A stretch of DNA of 32,090 nucleotides from contig JAGBDS010000055.1 in the NCBI GenBank assembly GCA_017937405.1, positions 1 through 32,090 on the forward strand. Direction: 5' to 3'. The notes under the pieces are model-generated. The model was not told where the DNA came from and did no database searches. It saw nothing but the letters and a program-made list of their open reading frames with translations. Shown here one piece after another: positions 1 to 8,574 of this stretch. Source of the stretch: Oscillibacter sp. Its GTDB lineage: Bacteria; Bacillota; Clostridia; Oscillospirales; Oscillospiraceae. Each line of letters opens with the position of its first letter. Positions within the stretch are counted from its first letter, which is position 1. Made by a program: the position numbers and the translations under genes.

Positions 1-1
1 A

Positions 2-1204
<1,203 letters not shown>

Positions 1205-1205
1205 C

Positions 1206-1242
1206 AAAAACCGGCTTGGAGCGCTGCTCCAAGCCGGTTTCT
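1206..1242. terminator. Bidirectional intrinsic terminator between ftsH and the MATE gene
   Basis: A perfect 12-bp stem (1211-1222 with 1226-1237, 3-nt loop) is preceded by five A and followed by TTTCTTT. It therefore has a U-run on both transcripts and can stop ftsH rightwards and the MATE gene leftwards. The MATE stop codon lies at 1243-1245, directly beside it. Confidence 0.9.
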
Positions 1243-2589
1243 TTATGCCATTCCCGCTGTCTCCTGCCGGTAAGCCCGGATAAAATACCAAATTTCCGCC
1301 GCCGCGGTGATGGTCCAGGAGAAGATGTACAGCAGGTACAGCGACGTGATGGTCCCGAACCAGGCGAACACGGTGTACACCCAGATGACGCGGAACACGC
1401 AGGACCCCAGGATAACGATGACCATAGGCCCCAGGCTCCGCCCCAGTCCCCGGGAGGCGGCGATGGTGCAGTCCATGAAGGCGGAGAAGCCATAGGACAC
1501 GCTCATGATGGTCAGCCGCTTCATGCCCGCCTCCACCACCACGGGGTCCTTGGTGAACAGGGACAAAAACTGCGGTCCGAAAGCCAAAAGCAGCAATCCC
1601 AGCCCCAGGCCAAAGCCGAAGGAATACCCCATGCTGACAAGATAGCTCCGCCGCACCCGGTCCTTCTTCCCCGCGCCGAAATTCTGGCCCATGAAGCTGC
1701 TGCACGCGGTGTAAAAGGCGGCCATGGTGTCGTAGACCAGGGCGTCGGCGTTGGTAGCCGCGGAATTACCCGCCACCATGACGGCGTCAAAGGTGTTGAC
1801 GCCCGCCTGAATGAACAGGTTCGCCAGGGAGAAAATACCGCTCTGAAGCCCCGAGGGCACGCCGATTGCCAGGATCGCTTTTACCCGCTTCCGGTAAGGC
1901 CGCAGCTCGGCGGCCCGCAGGCCGTAGGGCTCACTCCCCGCCCGGAACAGTGCCCAAACGATGAGCGCCGCCGAAATATACTGGGACACCACGCTGGCGA
2001 TGGCCACTCCCGCCACGTCCAACCGGCACACGATGACGAAAACCAGGTTCAGCGCCACGTTCACCGCCCCGGCGACGGACAGATAAAGCAGAGGCCGCCG
2101 GGTGTCGCCCACAGCGCTGAACACGGCGTTGCCGAAGTTGTAAACGCCCAGGGCGGGCATCCCCAGGAAATAGATACGCAGATACAGCACCGCGCCGCCG
2201 ATGAGCTCCGGCTTGGTACCCAGCAGCTCCAGAATGCCCCGGGCAAACACCACGCCCACCGCCAGCAGCAGCGTTCCCGCCAGGGCGCACACCAGCGCCG
2301 CTGAATGGACGGTCTCCGCCAGCTCCCGCCGGGCTCTCGCTCCGTAATGGAGGGCCGTCAGCACATTCACGCCGCTGGAAAGGCCGATGAGCAGGCCGGT
2401 GAACAGGGACACCAGAATGGTGGTGGACCCCACCGCGCCCAAGGCGATGGTCCCGGCGAACCGCCCCACCACCGCCACATCCGCCATGTTGAACAGCACC
2501 TGCAGCAGGTTCGATAAAATCAGCGGGACGCTGAACACCAGCACCTGCTTTCCAAGAGGGCCTGTGGTCAGGTCCTTCTGCGCCGCCAT
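1243..2589 (-). CDS. MATE family efflux transporter
   Basis: Multidrug and toxic-compound extrusion protein, normally an Na+- or H+-coupled inner-membrane exporter. The 448-residue product has the family length and about 12 hydrophobic segments. Near the start it carries the typical MATE pattern in which a Pro in helix 1 (FSVPLILSNL) is followed by NMADVAVVGRF, with a repeat of that pattern in the second half (GVPSGLQSGIFSLANLFIQAGVN). A longer reading frame exists (to 2670), but the ATG at 2589 is preferred because AAAGGAG sits just upstream and a sigma-A-like promoter lies between the two starts. Substrate cannot be told from sequence. It stands alone, convergent with ftsH and divergent from the XRE gene. 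Confidence 0.93.
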   Translation of the reverse strand: MAAQKDLTTGPLGKQVLVFSVPLILSNLLQVLFNMADVAVVGRFAGTIALGAVGSTTILVSLFTGLLIGLSSGVNVLTALHYGARARRELAETVHSAALVCALAGTLLLAVGVVFARGILELLGTKPELIGGAVLYLRIYFLGMPALGVYNFGNAVFSAVGDTRRPLLYLSVAGAVNVALNLVFVIVCRLDVAGVAIASVVSQYISAALIVWALFRAGSEPYGLRAAELRPYRKRVKAILAIGVPSGLQSGIFSLANLFIQAGVNTFDAVMVAGNSAATNADALVYDTMAAFYTACSSFMGQNFGAGKKDRVRRSYLVSMGYSFGFGLGLGLLLLAFGPQFLSLFTKDPVVVEAGMKRLTIMSVSYGFSAFMDCTIAASRGLGRSLGPMVIVILGSCVFRVIWVYTVFAWFGTITSLYLLYIFSWTITAAAEIWYFIRAYRQETAGMA

Positions 2590-2625
2590 ATCTCTCACGC
2601 TCCTTTGCGTTTTTTGCCGCCAACC

Positions 2626-2654
2626 AGTGTAGCACACCCCCATATCCCCGGCAA
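2626..2654 (-). promoter_or_regulatory. Sigma-A-like promoter of the MATE gene
   Basis: On the minus strand TTGCCG (2649-2654) and TACACT (2626-2631) are separated by 17 bp. Transcription would start near 2619, about 30 bp before the ATG at 2589. This also argues against the longer reading frame that begins at 2670. Confidence 0.6.
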
Positions 2655-2704
2655 CCGTGATTTCCCCCAAATTCCCCGCTGTTTTTCCCGGTGCTAACCG
2701 CCGG

Positions 2705-2759
2705 TTGACAAAAAGAACGGCCCCGGTTGGTGGAAACCGGAGCCGTTTTCCGCTATACT
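2705..2759 (+). promoter_or_regulatory. Promoter region of the XRE gene with a 13-bp inverted repeat
   Basis: TTGACA (2705-2710) and TATACT (2754-2759) flank an imperfect 13-bp inverted repeat (2716-2728 with 2735-2747, one mismatch). The two hexamers are 43 bp apart, too far to act as one promoter, so TATACT probably works with a weak -35 inside the repeat. The repeat is flanked by AAAAAG on the left and GTTTTCC on the right. It could be an operator for the downstream regulator or a hairpin terminator; sequence alone does not decide. Confidence 0.4.
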
Positions 2760-2789
2760 GGTGCCAAACCGTAGAAAGGAGCGGATGCC

Positions 2790-4055
2790 ATGACCGTGGG
2801 ACAGCGCATCGCGCAGAAGCGAAAGGAACTGGGCCTCTCCCAGGAGGCTCTGGGGGACAAGCTGGGGGTATCCCGCCAGTCCATCTATAAATGGGAATCA
2901 GATTCCGCCCTGCCGGAAGTAGAAAAACTCATCACCCTGTCGAAGCTCTTCGGTGTCTCCGTAGGCTGGCTGCTGGGGGTGGAGGAACCCGTCCCGGCCC
3001 CCGCAAACAGCGGTGAGCTGACGGAAACACAGCTCAAAATGGTAGAGGAGATCGTAAGCCGCTATCTCTCCGCCCAGCCGAAGCCCGACCCCCAGCGGCA
3101 AAGGCGGTTCTTCCGCCGGGGCGCCGTGGTGTTCGCGGCGCTGTTCTGTGCCTGCTTCTTCGCCATTTTCAGTCTGTTCCAGCGTCTGGACCGGATGGAC
3201 CAACAGTACAATAACCTCCAAAACTCCGTCAACAATGTCCAAAGCTCCGTCAACAGCCAGATCAACGGCATCTCCAGCCGGGTGGAGGAAATTTTGAAAT
3301 CCCAGAACGACCTGACGGCGGAATATGGCACGGAAAGCGTCCACACCACCCGCACCAATACCATTCTGTTCTCCGTCTACGCCGTTCCCAAAACGTATGT
3401 GGACGGCATGTCCGTGGAATTCTCCGTTGAGAATGGCACCGGTGGCAGTTCCGTTGTCCAGGGAACGCCGGGCTTCAACCAAAAATATTCCGGGGAACTC
3501 TCCTGCCAGCTGACGGACAGCATCGACCTCTCCGTGGTCTTTATCTACCCGGACGGCACCCGCCAGACCCAACTGCTGGAACACTATGACAGTCTCTACT
3601 CCGAAAGCCTGCCCGGTGTCGATCTTGAAACGCACCATCTCATGTATATGGAGACACCTGATGGGTCCGCTGTACTCAAGGACATTTACTTCTCCACCCG
3701 CACCACTTACGGCAAATACCCGGGCAATTACGGTGACTCCATAACACCACCCGAGGTCAAGGACATCCGGGTGGGGCTTTTCAAAAACAAACGGCTGCTG
3801 GCCTGGGCCGAACCCTGTGAAAAGCCAGACAGCTTTCATGGCTTTGAGGACCGGAAGTTTTACCGCCTGCCGGATATGACCGTCACCCTGACAGCTTCGG
3901 ACCAGTTGGAGGTGGCCGCCCTGGTCACCGACACCTATGGTCGTCAATTTGTTGTCCAGGACATTCCCTATGTGTTGGACGAAGATGCCCAGAATCTCAC
4001 CTGGCCCGACAACTTCGACACCGATACCGATCCCGCCCACTGGCAGTTCAACTGA
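2790..4055 (+). CDS. Membrane-anchored XRE-family regulator with extracytoplasmic sensor-like region
   Basis: The 421-residue protein starts with a clear XRE/Cro helix-turn-helix (residues 5-61; QEALGDKLGVSRQSIYKWE). A short helix (about 77-95), a basic stretch and one transmembrane segment (about 110-130) follow. Residues 132-178 are rich in Asn/Gln/Val with heptad-like spacing and look like a coiled coil. The rest (185-421) is predicted to lie outside the membrane and seems to hold two beta-rich modules: a hydrophobic strand then a DGT/YGR turn occurs near VVFIYPDGTRQ and again near AALVTDTYGRQ. The design suggests a one-component regulator that couples an external signal to DNA binding; the ligand and targets are unknown. 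Start chosen from GAAAGGAG nine bases before ATG. It sits alone between divergent MATE and convergent ABC genes. Confidence 0.85.
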   Translation: MTVGQRIAQKRKELGLSQEALGDKLGVSRQSIYKWESDSALPEVEKLITLSKLFGVSVGWLLGVEEPVPAPANSGELTETQLKMVEEIVSRYLSAQPKPDPQRQRRFFRRGAVVFAALFCACFFAIFSLFQRLDRMDQQYNNLQNSVNNVQSSVNSQINGISSRVEEILKSQNDLTAEYGTESVHTTRTNTILFSVYAVPKTYVDGMSVEFSVENGTGGSSVVQGTPGFNQKYSGELSCQLTDSIDLSVVFIYPDGTRQTQLLEHYDSLYSESLPGVDLETHHLMYMETPDGSAVLKDIYFSTRTTYGKYPGNYGDSITPPEVKDIRVGLFKNKRLLAWAEPCEKPDSFHGFEDRKFYRLPDMTVTLTASDQLEVAALVTDTYGRQFVVQDIPYVLDEDAQNLTWPDNFDTDTDPAHWQFN

Positions 4056-4062
4056 TACGGAA

Positions 4063-4090
4063 AAGCGCCCGGACTTGCGTCCGGGCGCTT
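4063..4090 (-). terminator. Intrinsic terminator of the marR-ABC operon
   Basis: A perfect 11-bp stem (4063-4073 with 4080-4090, loop of 6) is followed on the minus strand by a run of T, so it fits termination of the leftward ABC exporter operon. On the plus strand it lacks a T-run but may still help end the XRE gene at 4055. Confidence 0.8.
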
Positions 4091-4094
4091 CGCG

Positions 4095-5999
4095 TCAATC
4101 CAGCTCCATCTGGCCTGTATAGAGCTGATAGTACCGTCCGTGCTGTTCGATGAGGTCGTCGTGGTCGCCCCGCTCGATGATCTCGCCCTGCTCCAGCACC
4201 ATGATAGCCTTGGCGTTGCGCACGGTGGAGAGCCGGTGGGCGATGACGAACACGGTCCGGCCCGCCATCAGGCGGTCCATGCCCTTTTCGATGAGCTTCT
4301 CCGTCCGGGTGTCGATGGAGGACGTGGCTTCGTCCAAAATCAGCACCGGCGGGTTGGCGCAGGCGGCCCGGGCGATGTTCAGCAGCTGCCGTTCGCCCTG
4401 GCTCAGACTGCCGCCGTCGCCGGACAGCACCGTCTGATACCCGTGGGGCAGGTGGCGGATGAAGCCGTCGGCTCCCGCCAGCCGGGCAGCGGCCTCCACC
4501 TCCTCGTCGGTGGCGTCCAGCCGCCCGTAGCGGATATTGTCCGCCACGGTGCCGGTGAACAGGTGGGTATCCTGCAGCACCACGCCCAGAGAGCGCCGCA
4601 GGGAGTCCTTCTGAATATCCCGCACGTCGATGCCGTCATAGGTAATAGTGCCGCTGCGAATCTCGTAGAAGCGGTTGATGAGGTTGGTGATGGTGGTCTT
4701 GCCCGCGCCGGTGGAGCCCACAAAGGCGATCTTCTGTCCGGGCTTTGCGAACAGGGAGATGCCGTGGAGCACCGTCTGGTCCTCGTCGTAGCCGAACACC
4801 ACATGGTCGAACCGCACGTCGCCCCGCAGGGGCACCAGCTCCCCGTCCGGCTTCTTCCAGGCCCAGGCCCCGGTGTCGAAATTCGCCTCGGCAAGACTGC
4901 CGTCCCAGCTCTCGGTGACCCGCGCCAGGGTCACCTTGCCCTCGTCCACCTCCGGCTGGGCCTCCATGACCTCGAACACCCGCTCCGCGCCGGCCACGGC
5001 GGAGAGGATGGTGTTCACCTGCTGGGAGATTTGGGTGATGGGCTGGCTGACCTGCCGGGTGTACTGCAAAAAGGCCGCCAGGCCGCCCAGATCACCGCTG
5101 CGGATGGCCAGAAGACCGCCCACGCAGCAGGTGACGGCGTAGTTGATATAGCTGAGGTTGCCCATGACGGGCATCATCATGCCGGCATAAATTTGCGCCC
5201 GGGTGCCCGCCTGGCGGTAGGCCTCGTTCCGCCCGTCGAACCCCTCTTTGGCGGCGCCCTCGTGGTTAAAGACCTTGATGACCTTCTGGCCCTCGATCAT
5301 CTCCTCGATATAGCCGTTCACCTCGCCCACTGCCTTTTGCTGCTTGGCGAAATACCGCCGGCTCCGTCCGCCGATGACCTTCACCACCAGCAGCATCACC
5401 GCCAGCACGGCGAAAGTGATAAGGGTCAGCACGGGGCTCAGCACCAGCATCATGGCGATGGTGCCCAGAAAGTTCAGCGAGCAGGAGATGACACTGGCGA
5501 AGCTGTTGTTCAGCGCCTCAGACACCGTTTCGATGTCGTTGGTGTACCGGCTCATCAGCTCGCCGTGGGTGTGGGCGTCGAAGAATTTCAGGGGCAGCTC
5601 CTGCATTTTGTCGAACAGCTCCGCCCGGATCTTCGCCACGGTGTTCTGGGACACATGGACCATGACCCTGGCATAGCCAAAGGAGCAGACCGCGCCCACG
5701 ATGTACACCAGCGCCATGACGCCCAGCATTTTGGCAAGGCCCGGGAAGTCGCCGGGCAGGATATAGTCGTTGATGAGGGGCTTGATGAGGTAGGAGCCGC
5801 CCACGGTGCAGGCGGAGCTGATGAACAGCAGGACCACCACCAGCGTCAGGTGGGCCTTGTAGCGGCCCAGATAGCGCATGAGCTTCCGCAGGGTCCCCCG
5901 CATATCCTTGGGCTTGCGGAAGCCGCCCTTGGGGCCGTGGCCGGGACCGTGGGGGCCGGGAGGCGGCATACTGGGACCGGAATGTTTCTTGTCAGCCAT
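4095..5999 (-). CDS. ABC exporter half-transporter, subunit with the catalytic Walker B Glu
   Basis: 634-residue transmembrane-plus-ATPase half-transporter of the type-IV exporter fold (multidrug/lipid exporter group). The N-terminus (about 35 residues) is rich in Pro, Gly, His and Lys; six membrane helices follow to about residue 330. The nucleotide-binding domain has Walker A GSTGAGKTT (near 425), signature LSQGE, Walker B ending LILDEATSSID, and H-loop IAHRLST. The signature deviates from LSGGQ while the catalytic Glu is intact. An insertion of roughly 30 residues with GAWAWKKPDG lies just before the ATPase domain. The ATG overlaps the upstream subunit by 8 bp (ATGGCTGA) with AAGGAG before it, so the two are translated together and probably form a heterodimer. 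Substrate unknown. Confidence 0.93.
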   Translation of the reverse strand: MADKKHSGPSMPPPGPHGPGHGPKGGFRKPKDMRGTLRKLMRYLGRYKAHLTLVVVLLFISSACTVGGSYLIKPLINDYILPGDFPGLAKMLGVMALVYIVGAVCSFGYARVMVHVSQNTVAKIRAELFDKMQELPLKFFDAHTHGELMSRYTNDIETVSEALNNSFASVISCSLNFLGTIAMMLVLSPVLTLITFAVLAVMLLVVKVIGGRSRRYFAKQQKAVGEVNGYIEEMIEGQKVIKVFNHEGAAKEGFDGRNEAYRQAGTRAQIYAGMMMPVMGNLSYINYAVTCCVGGLLAIRSGDLGGLAAFLQYTRQVSQPITQISQQVNTILSAVAGAERVFEVMEAQPEVDEGKVTLARVTESWDGSLAEANFDTGAWAWKKPDGELVPLRGDVRFDHVVFGYDEDQTVLHGISLFAKPGQKIAFVGSTGAGKTTITNLINRFYEIRSGTITYDGIDVRDIQKDSLRRSLGVVLQDTHLFTGTVADNIRYGRLDATDEEVEAAARLAGADGFIRHLPHGYQTVLSGDGGSLSQGERQLLNIARAACANPPVLILDEATSSIDTRTEKLIEKGMDRLMAGRTVFVIAHRLSTVRNAKAIMVLEQGEIIERGDHDDLIEQHGRYYQLYTGQMELD

Positions 6000-7728
6000 G
6001 GATGCTCGCTCCTTCCTGCTGGGACTGGTAGACCTCGCGGTAAATATCGCAGGTCTTCATCAATTCTTCATGGGTGCCCTGGGCCACGACCCGTCCCTGG
6101 TCCATCACCAGAATGAGGTCCGCGTCCATCACGGAGGTGACCCGCTGGGCAATGATGATTTTCGTCGTATTCTTCAATTCATCCGCAAAGGCGCTCCGAA
6201 TTTTCGCGTCGGTTGCGGTGTCCACCGCACTGGTGGAGTCGTCCAGGATCAGCACCTTGGGCTGCTTCAAAATAGCCCGGGCGATGCACAGCCTCTGCTT
6301 CTGTCCGCCGGAGACATTGACGCCCCCCTGACCCAGGTCGGTGTCCAGTCCCTCGGGCATCCGCTCCAAAAATTCATCGGCGCAGGCGGCCCGGCAGGCG
6401 GCCCAGAGCTGTTCTTCGGAGGCGTGCGGGTCGCCCCACAGCAAATTCTCCCGGATGGTGCCGGAGAACAGGGTGTTTTTCTGCAAAACCACGCTCACCG
6501 CGTCCCGCAGGTGCTCCATCGTGTAATCCGCCACCGGGCGGCCGCCCACGGAAACAGTGCCCTCCTGGGCCTCGTACAGCCGGGGGATGAGGGACACCAG
6601 GCTTGTCTTGCCGCTGCCGGTGCCGCCCAGGACGCCCACCGTCTGCCCGGACCGGATATGGACGTTCACATCCTGTAATATCCACTCCGGACTCTCCTCG
6701 TTGTATTTAAAAGAGACGTGGTCAAAGCCGATGTCGCCGTTTTCCACCACGGCGCCCTCCGCCGCTTTTTCGTCGGTGATGGCGGGCTGTTCGTCCAGCA
6801 CCTCCACGATACGGCGGGCGCAGGCCACGGACCGGGTCAGCATCATAAACACCATGGATACCATCATCAGGGACATCATGATTTGGGTAATATAGGTGAA
6901 AAAGGTGATGAGCTTGCCGGGCTCCAGAGTCCCGGCGTAGACCATCTTGCCGCCGAACCACATGACGGCGATGATGGTGCCGTAGACGATGAGCATCATG
7001 ATGGGCATATTCACCACCACGGTGCCGAAGGCCCGCAGGGAGGTCCCCTTCAGGTCCTGGTTCCGCTTTGCGAATTTCTCCCGCTCGTGGTCCTCCCGTA
7101 CGAAGGATTTCACCACCCGGATGCCCGTCAGGTTCTCCTGTACCACCAGGTTCAGCGCGTCGGTCTTTTCCTGGAGGGAGCGGAACATGGGCCCCACCCG
7201 GGTCAGGATGACCGCCACAGCCACCAGCAGCAGGGGCAGGGCCACCAGGAACACATTGCTCAGCTGATAGCTGATGCGGATGGACAGGATCAGGGCGCTG
7301 ATGAGCATCACCGGGGCCCGGACCAGCAGCCGCATCCCCATCATCAATGACATCTGCATATTGTTCACATCGTTGGTCAGCCGGGTCACCAGGGACGCGG
7401 TGGAAAATTTCTCAATATTGGAGAAGGCAAACTCCTGGATATGCCCGTACTCCGCCCGCCGCAAATTGGCGCCGAAGCCCTGTCCCGCCACGGAGGAGCA
7501 GACCGCCGCCCCCACGCCGAAGCACAACGACACCACCGCCATGACCATCATCAGTCCGCCCTTGCGCAGGATGAAGGCCTGGTCGCCGTTGGCGATGCCG
7601 ATGTCCACGATGTCGCTCATCACCAGCGGGATGAGCATCTCGAACACCGCCTCCAGCGCGCTGCACGCCACGCCCACGCAGATCCACTTGGCGTAGGGCC
7701 TGGCGTGGGGCCAAAGTTTTTTCATCAT
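5992..7728 (-). CDS. ABC exporter half-transporter, subunit with degenerate ATPase site
   Basis: 578-residue partner of the downstream half-transporter. Six membrane helices occupy about residues 15-300. The ATPase domain has Walker A GGTGSGKTS (368-376) and canonical signature VSGGQKQR, but Walker B ends LILDDSTSAVD with Asp where the catalytic Glu should be, and the H-loop reads IAQRVTS with Gln for His. This is the known pattern of asymmetric heterodimeric exporters, where one composite site is inactive and the other active, and it complements the partner exactly. The start at 7728 is set by an ATGA overlap with the marR stop and GGAGGA upstream; a longer open frame to 8220 runs through marR and is not real. 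Control by the marR-family regulator is implied by operon position. Confidence 0.93.
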   Translation of the reverse strand: MMKKLWPHARPYAKWICVGVACSALEAVFEMLIPLVMSDIVDIGIANGDQAFILRKGGLMMVMAVVSLCFGVGAAVCSSVAGQGFGANLRRAEYGHIQEFAFSNIEKFSTASLVTRLTNDVNNMQMSLMMGMRLLVRAPVMLISALILSIRISYQLSNVFLVALPLLLVAVAVILTRVGPMFRSLQEKTDALNLVVQENLTGIRVVKSFVREDHEREKFAKRNQDLKGTSLRAFGTVVVNMPIMMLIVYGTIIAVMWFGGKMVYAGTLEPGKLITFFTYITQIMMSLMMVSMVFMMLTRSVACARRIVEVLDEQPAITDEKAAEGAVVENGDIGFDHVSFKYNEESPEWILQDVNVHIRSGQTVGVLGGTGSGKTSLVSLIPRLYEAQEGTVSVGGRPVADYTMEHLRDAVSVVLQKNTLFSGTIRENLLWGDPHASEEQLWAACRAACADEFLERMPEGLDTDLGQGGVNVSGGQKQRLCIARAILKQPKVLILDDSTSAVDTATDAKIRSAFADELKNTTKIIIAQRVTSVMDADLILVMDQGRVVAQGTHEELMKTCDIYREVYQSQQEGASIHG

Positions 7729-8162
7729 AGGTTCCGATCCTCCTCCAAATTGTGTATCACCCGCTCCAGCAGAGTGCGGAGCGTCTCCGTCTCCTTCTCC
7801 GTTAGGCCTTTGGCAATGAGCGCCTCCGCCTCCAGAAAGCTCTGCTTGGCCTCCGCCTCCCGCTCCAGTCCGGCGGGAGTCAGGGCAACGACCCGCTGAC
7901 GGGCGTCGGTACCGCTGACGGAGCGCTCCACCAACCCTTTTTCCTCCATCCGGTCCAAAATGCCGTTGACGGTGGAGGGCTTCACCTTTAAATTCTCCAG
8001 CAGCTCCCGCTGGGGCATCTGTCCGCCGTTTTGCCGCAGATACCGCAGCACATGGGTCTGGGCCGGGGTCATGCCGAACCGGGACATCCGGGCGTCCATC
8101 CGTTCCCGGGCCAAATGGGCGCAGCGCCCCAGCATGGGCCCCAGGGCGTTCCCGCAATGCAT
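7725..8162 (-). CDS. MarR-family transcriptional regulator
   Basis: 145-residue winged-helix protein, the usual MarR size. The recognition region (PQRELLENLKVKPSTVNGILDRMEEKGLVER) is followed by the wing with DARQRVVALTPAG, both diagnostic. ATG at 8162 is chosen because GGAGGT lies eight bases upstream; a GTG at 8171 overlaps that ribosome site. The gene is first in a leftward operon with the two ABC exporter subunits and shares a 4-bp ATGA overlap with the first. MarR proteins usually repress their own operon until a ligand binds; the two palindromes at its promoter fit that. The ligand is unknown but is likely to be a substrate of the exporter. Confidence 0.93.
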   Translation of the reverse strand: MHCGNALGPMLGRCAHLARERMDARMSRFGMTPAQTHVLRYLRQNGGQMPQRELLENLKVKPSTVNGILDRMEEKGLVERSVSGTDARQRVVALTPAGLEREAEAKQSFLEAEALIAKGLTEKETETLRTLLERVIHNLEEDRNL

Positions 8163-8183
8163 AGCTGTCACCTCCGTTTTTAT

Positions 8184-8210
8184 TTAGCGCGCTAATTGTT
8201 AGCACGCTAA
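8184..8210. promoter_or_regulatory. Twin palindromic operator of the marR-ABC operon
   Basis: Two near-identical 12-bp palindromes, TTAGCGCGCTAA (8184-8195, perfect) and TTAGCACGCTAA (8199-8210, one deviation), have centres 15 bp apart. They lie just downstream of the marR -10 and cover the predicted transcription start, the expected place for autorepression by a MarR dimer. A third small palindrome, TGTTAACA, overlaps the -10. Confidence 0.8.
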
Positions 8211-8239
8211 ATGTTAACACACTTCTTTCTTGCCGTCAA
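8211..8239 (-). promoter_or_regulatory. Sigma-A promoter of the marR-ABC operon
   Basis: On the minus strand TTGACG (8234-8239) and TAACAT (8211-8216) are 17 bp apart. The transcript would begin within the palindromes that follow, about 45 bp before the marR ATG. Confidence 0.7.
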
Positions 8240-8334
8240 TGTGCAAAACCACGATATATTTTGAACGTTTTATGAACGAAAACCCAGATAATTCCCATTC
8301 TTGTAAACAAATTGTGAAGGTTGCCCTCAGGCCG

Positions 8335-8363
8335 TTGACTTTCCCTTTCCGGCCTTGTATGAT
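8335..8363 (+). promoter_or_regulatory. Strong sigma-A-like promoter of the candidate small RNA
   Basis: TTGACT (8335-8340), a 17-bp spacer and TATGAT (8358-8363) make one of the best promoter matches in the window. No credible coding region follows before the terminator at 8429-8480. Confidence 0.7.
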
Positions 8364-8369
8364 AGATCC

Positions 8370-8482
8370 ATCAAGCAGGACGCTTGAAGATACACACACA
8401 CCATTTTTCCCTCTCCTTTCTCTATATCAAACAGGAAAGCGGGCGGTCCCAACGGGCCGCCCGCTTTCCTGTTTTGTTTTTG
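8370..8482 (+). ncRNA. Candidate small regulatory RNA (about 110 nt)
   Basis: The stretch lies between a strong promoter and a strong terminator and has no ORF with a ribosome site. It opens with a 6-bp hairpin (8371-8376 with 8382-8387), continues with about 40 unpaired-looking bases rich in C and U, and ends with the terminator hairpin. Within the open part, CCCTCTCCTTTCTCT (8409-8423) is complementary to Shine-Dalgarno sequences of the form AGAAAGGAG; nine bases match the ribosome site of the XRE gene at 2773-2781. C/U-rich open segments aimed at ribosome sites are typical of trans-acting small RNAs in Bacillota. It could instead be an untranslated leader that ends by attenuation, but the next gene has its own promoter. 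Confidence 0.5.
8429..8480 (+). terminator. Strong intrinsic terminator ending the candidate small RNA
   Basis: A perfect 18-bp stem (8429-8446 with 8457-8474) is capped by a further ccc/ggg pair and followed by TTTTGTTTTT. The A-run on the other side is short (AAA), so rightward termination is favoured. Confidence 0.85.
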
Positions 8483-8517
8483 ACCGTCCTTTTCAAATTT
8501 ATTGTTTTTCGATAAAT

Positions 8518-8551
8518 AATCATTGACAATCAATAATCATCGTGGTACCAT
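8518..8551 (+). promoter_or_regulatory. Promoter with overlapping inverted repeat, DUF2975/HTH operon
   Basis: TTGACA (8523-8528) and TACCAT (8546-8551) are 17 bp apart. The -35 lies inside an inverted repeat ATTGA-CAA-TCAAT (8522-8534), and AATCA recurs at 8518, 8528 and 8535. The small HTH protein encoded downstream is the obvious candidate to bind here. Confidence 0.6.
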
Positions 8552-8574
8552 ACAGGCAAAAGGAGGAGATTTCC

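Noticed and set aside
2705..2759. TTGACA and TATACT as a single promoter for the XRE gene
   Set aside because: The 43-bp distance is far beyond the 16-18 bp that sigma-A needs; only the -10 is likely to be used.
7729..8220. 164-codon upstream extension of the first ABC subunit
   Set aside because: It overlaps marR in another frame and the promoter; the ATGA overlap with ribosome site at 7728 is the natural start.
8230..8526. 98-codon frame in the marR-DUF2975 gap
   Set aside because: It crosses the small-RNA promoter and terminator, has no ribosome site and no plausible protein features.
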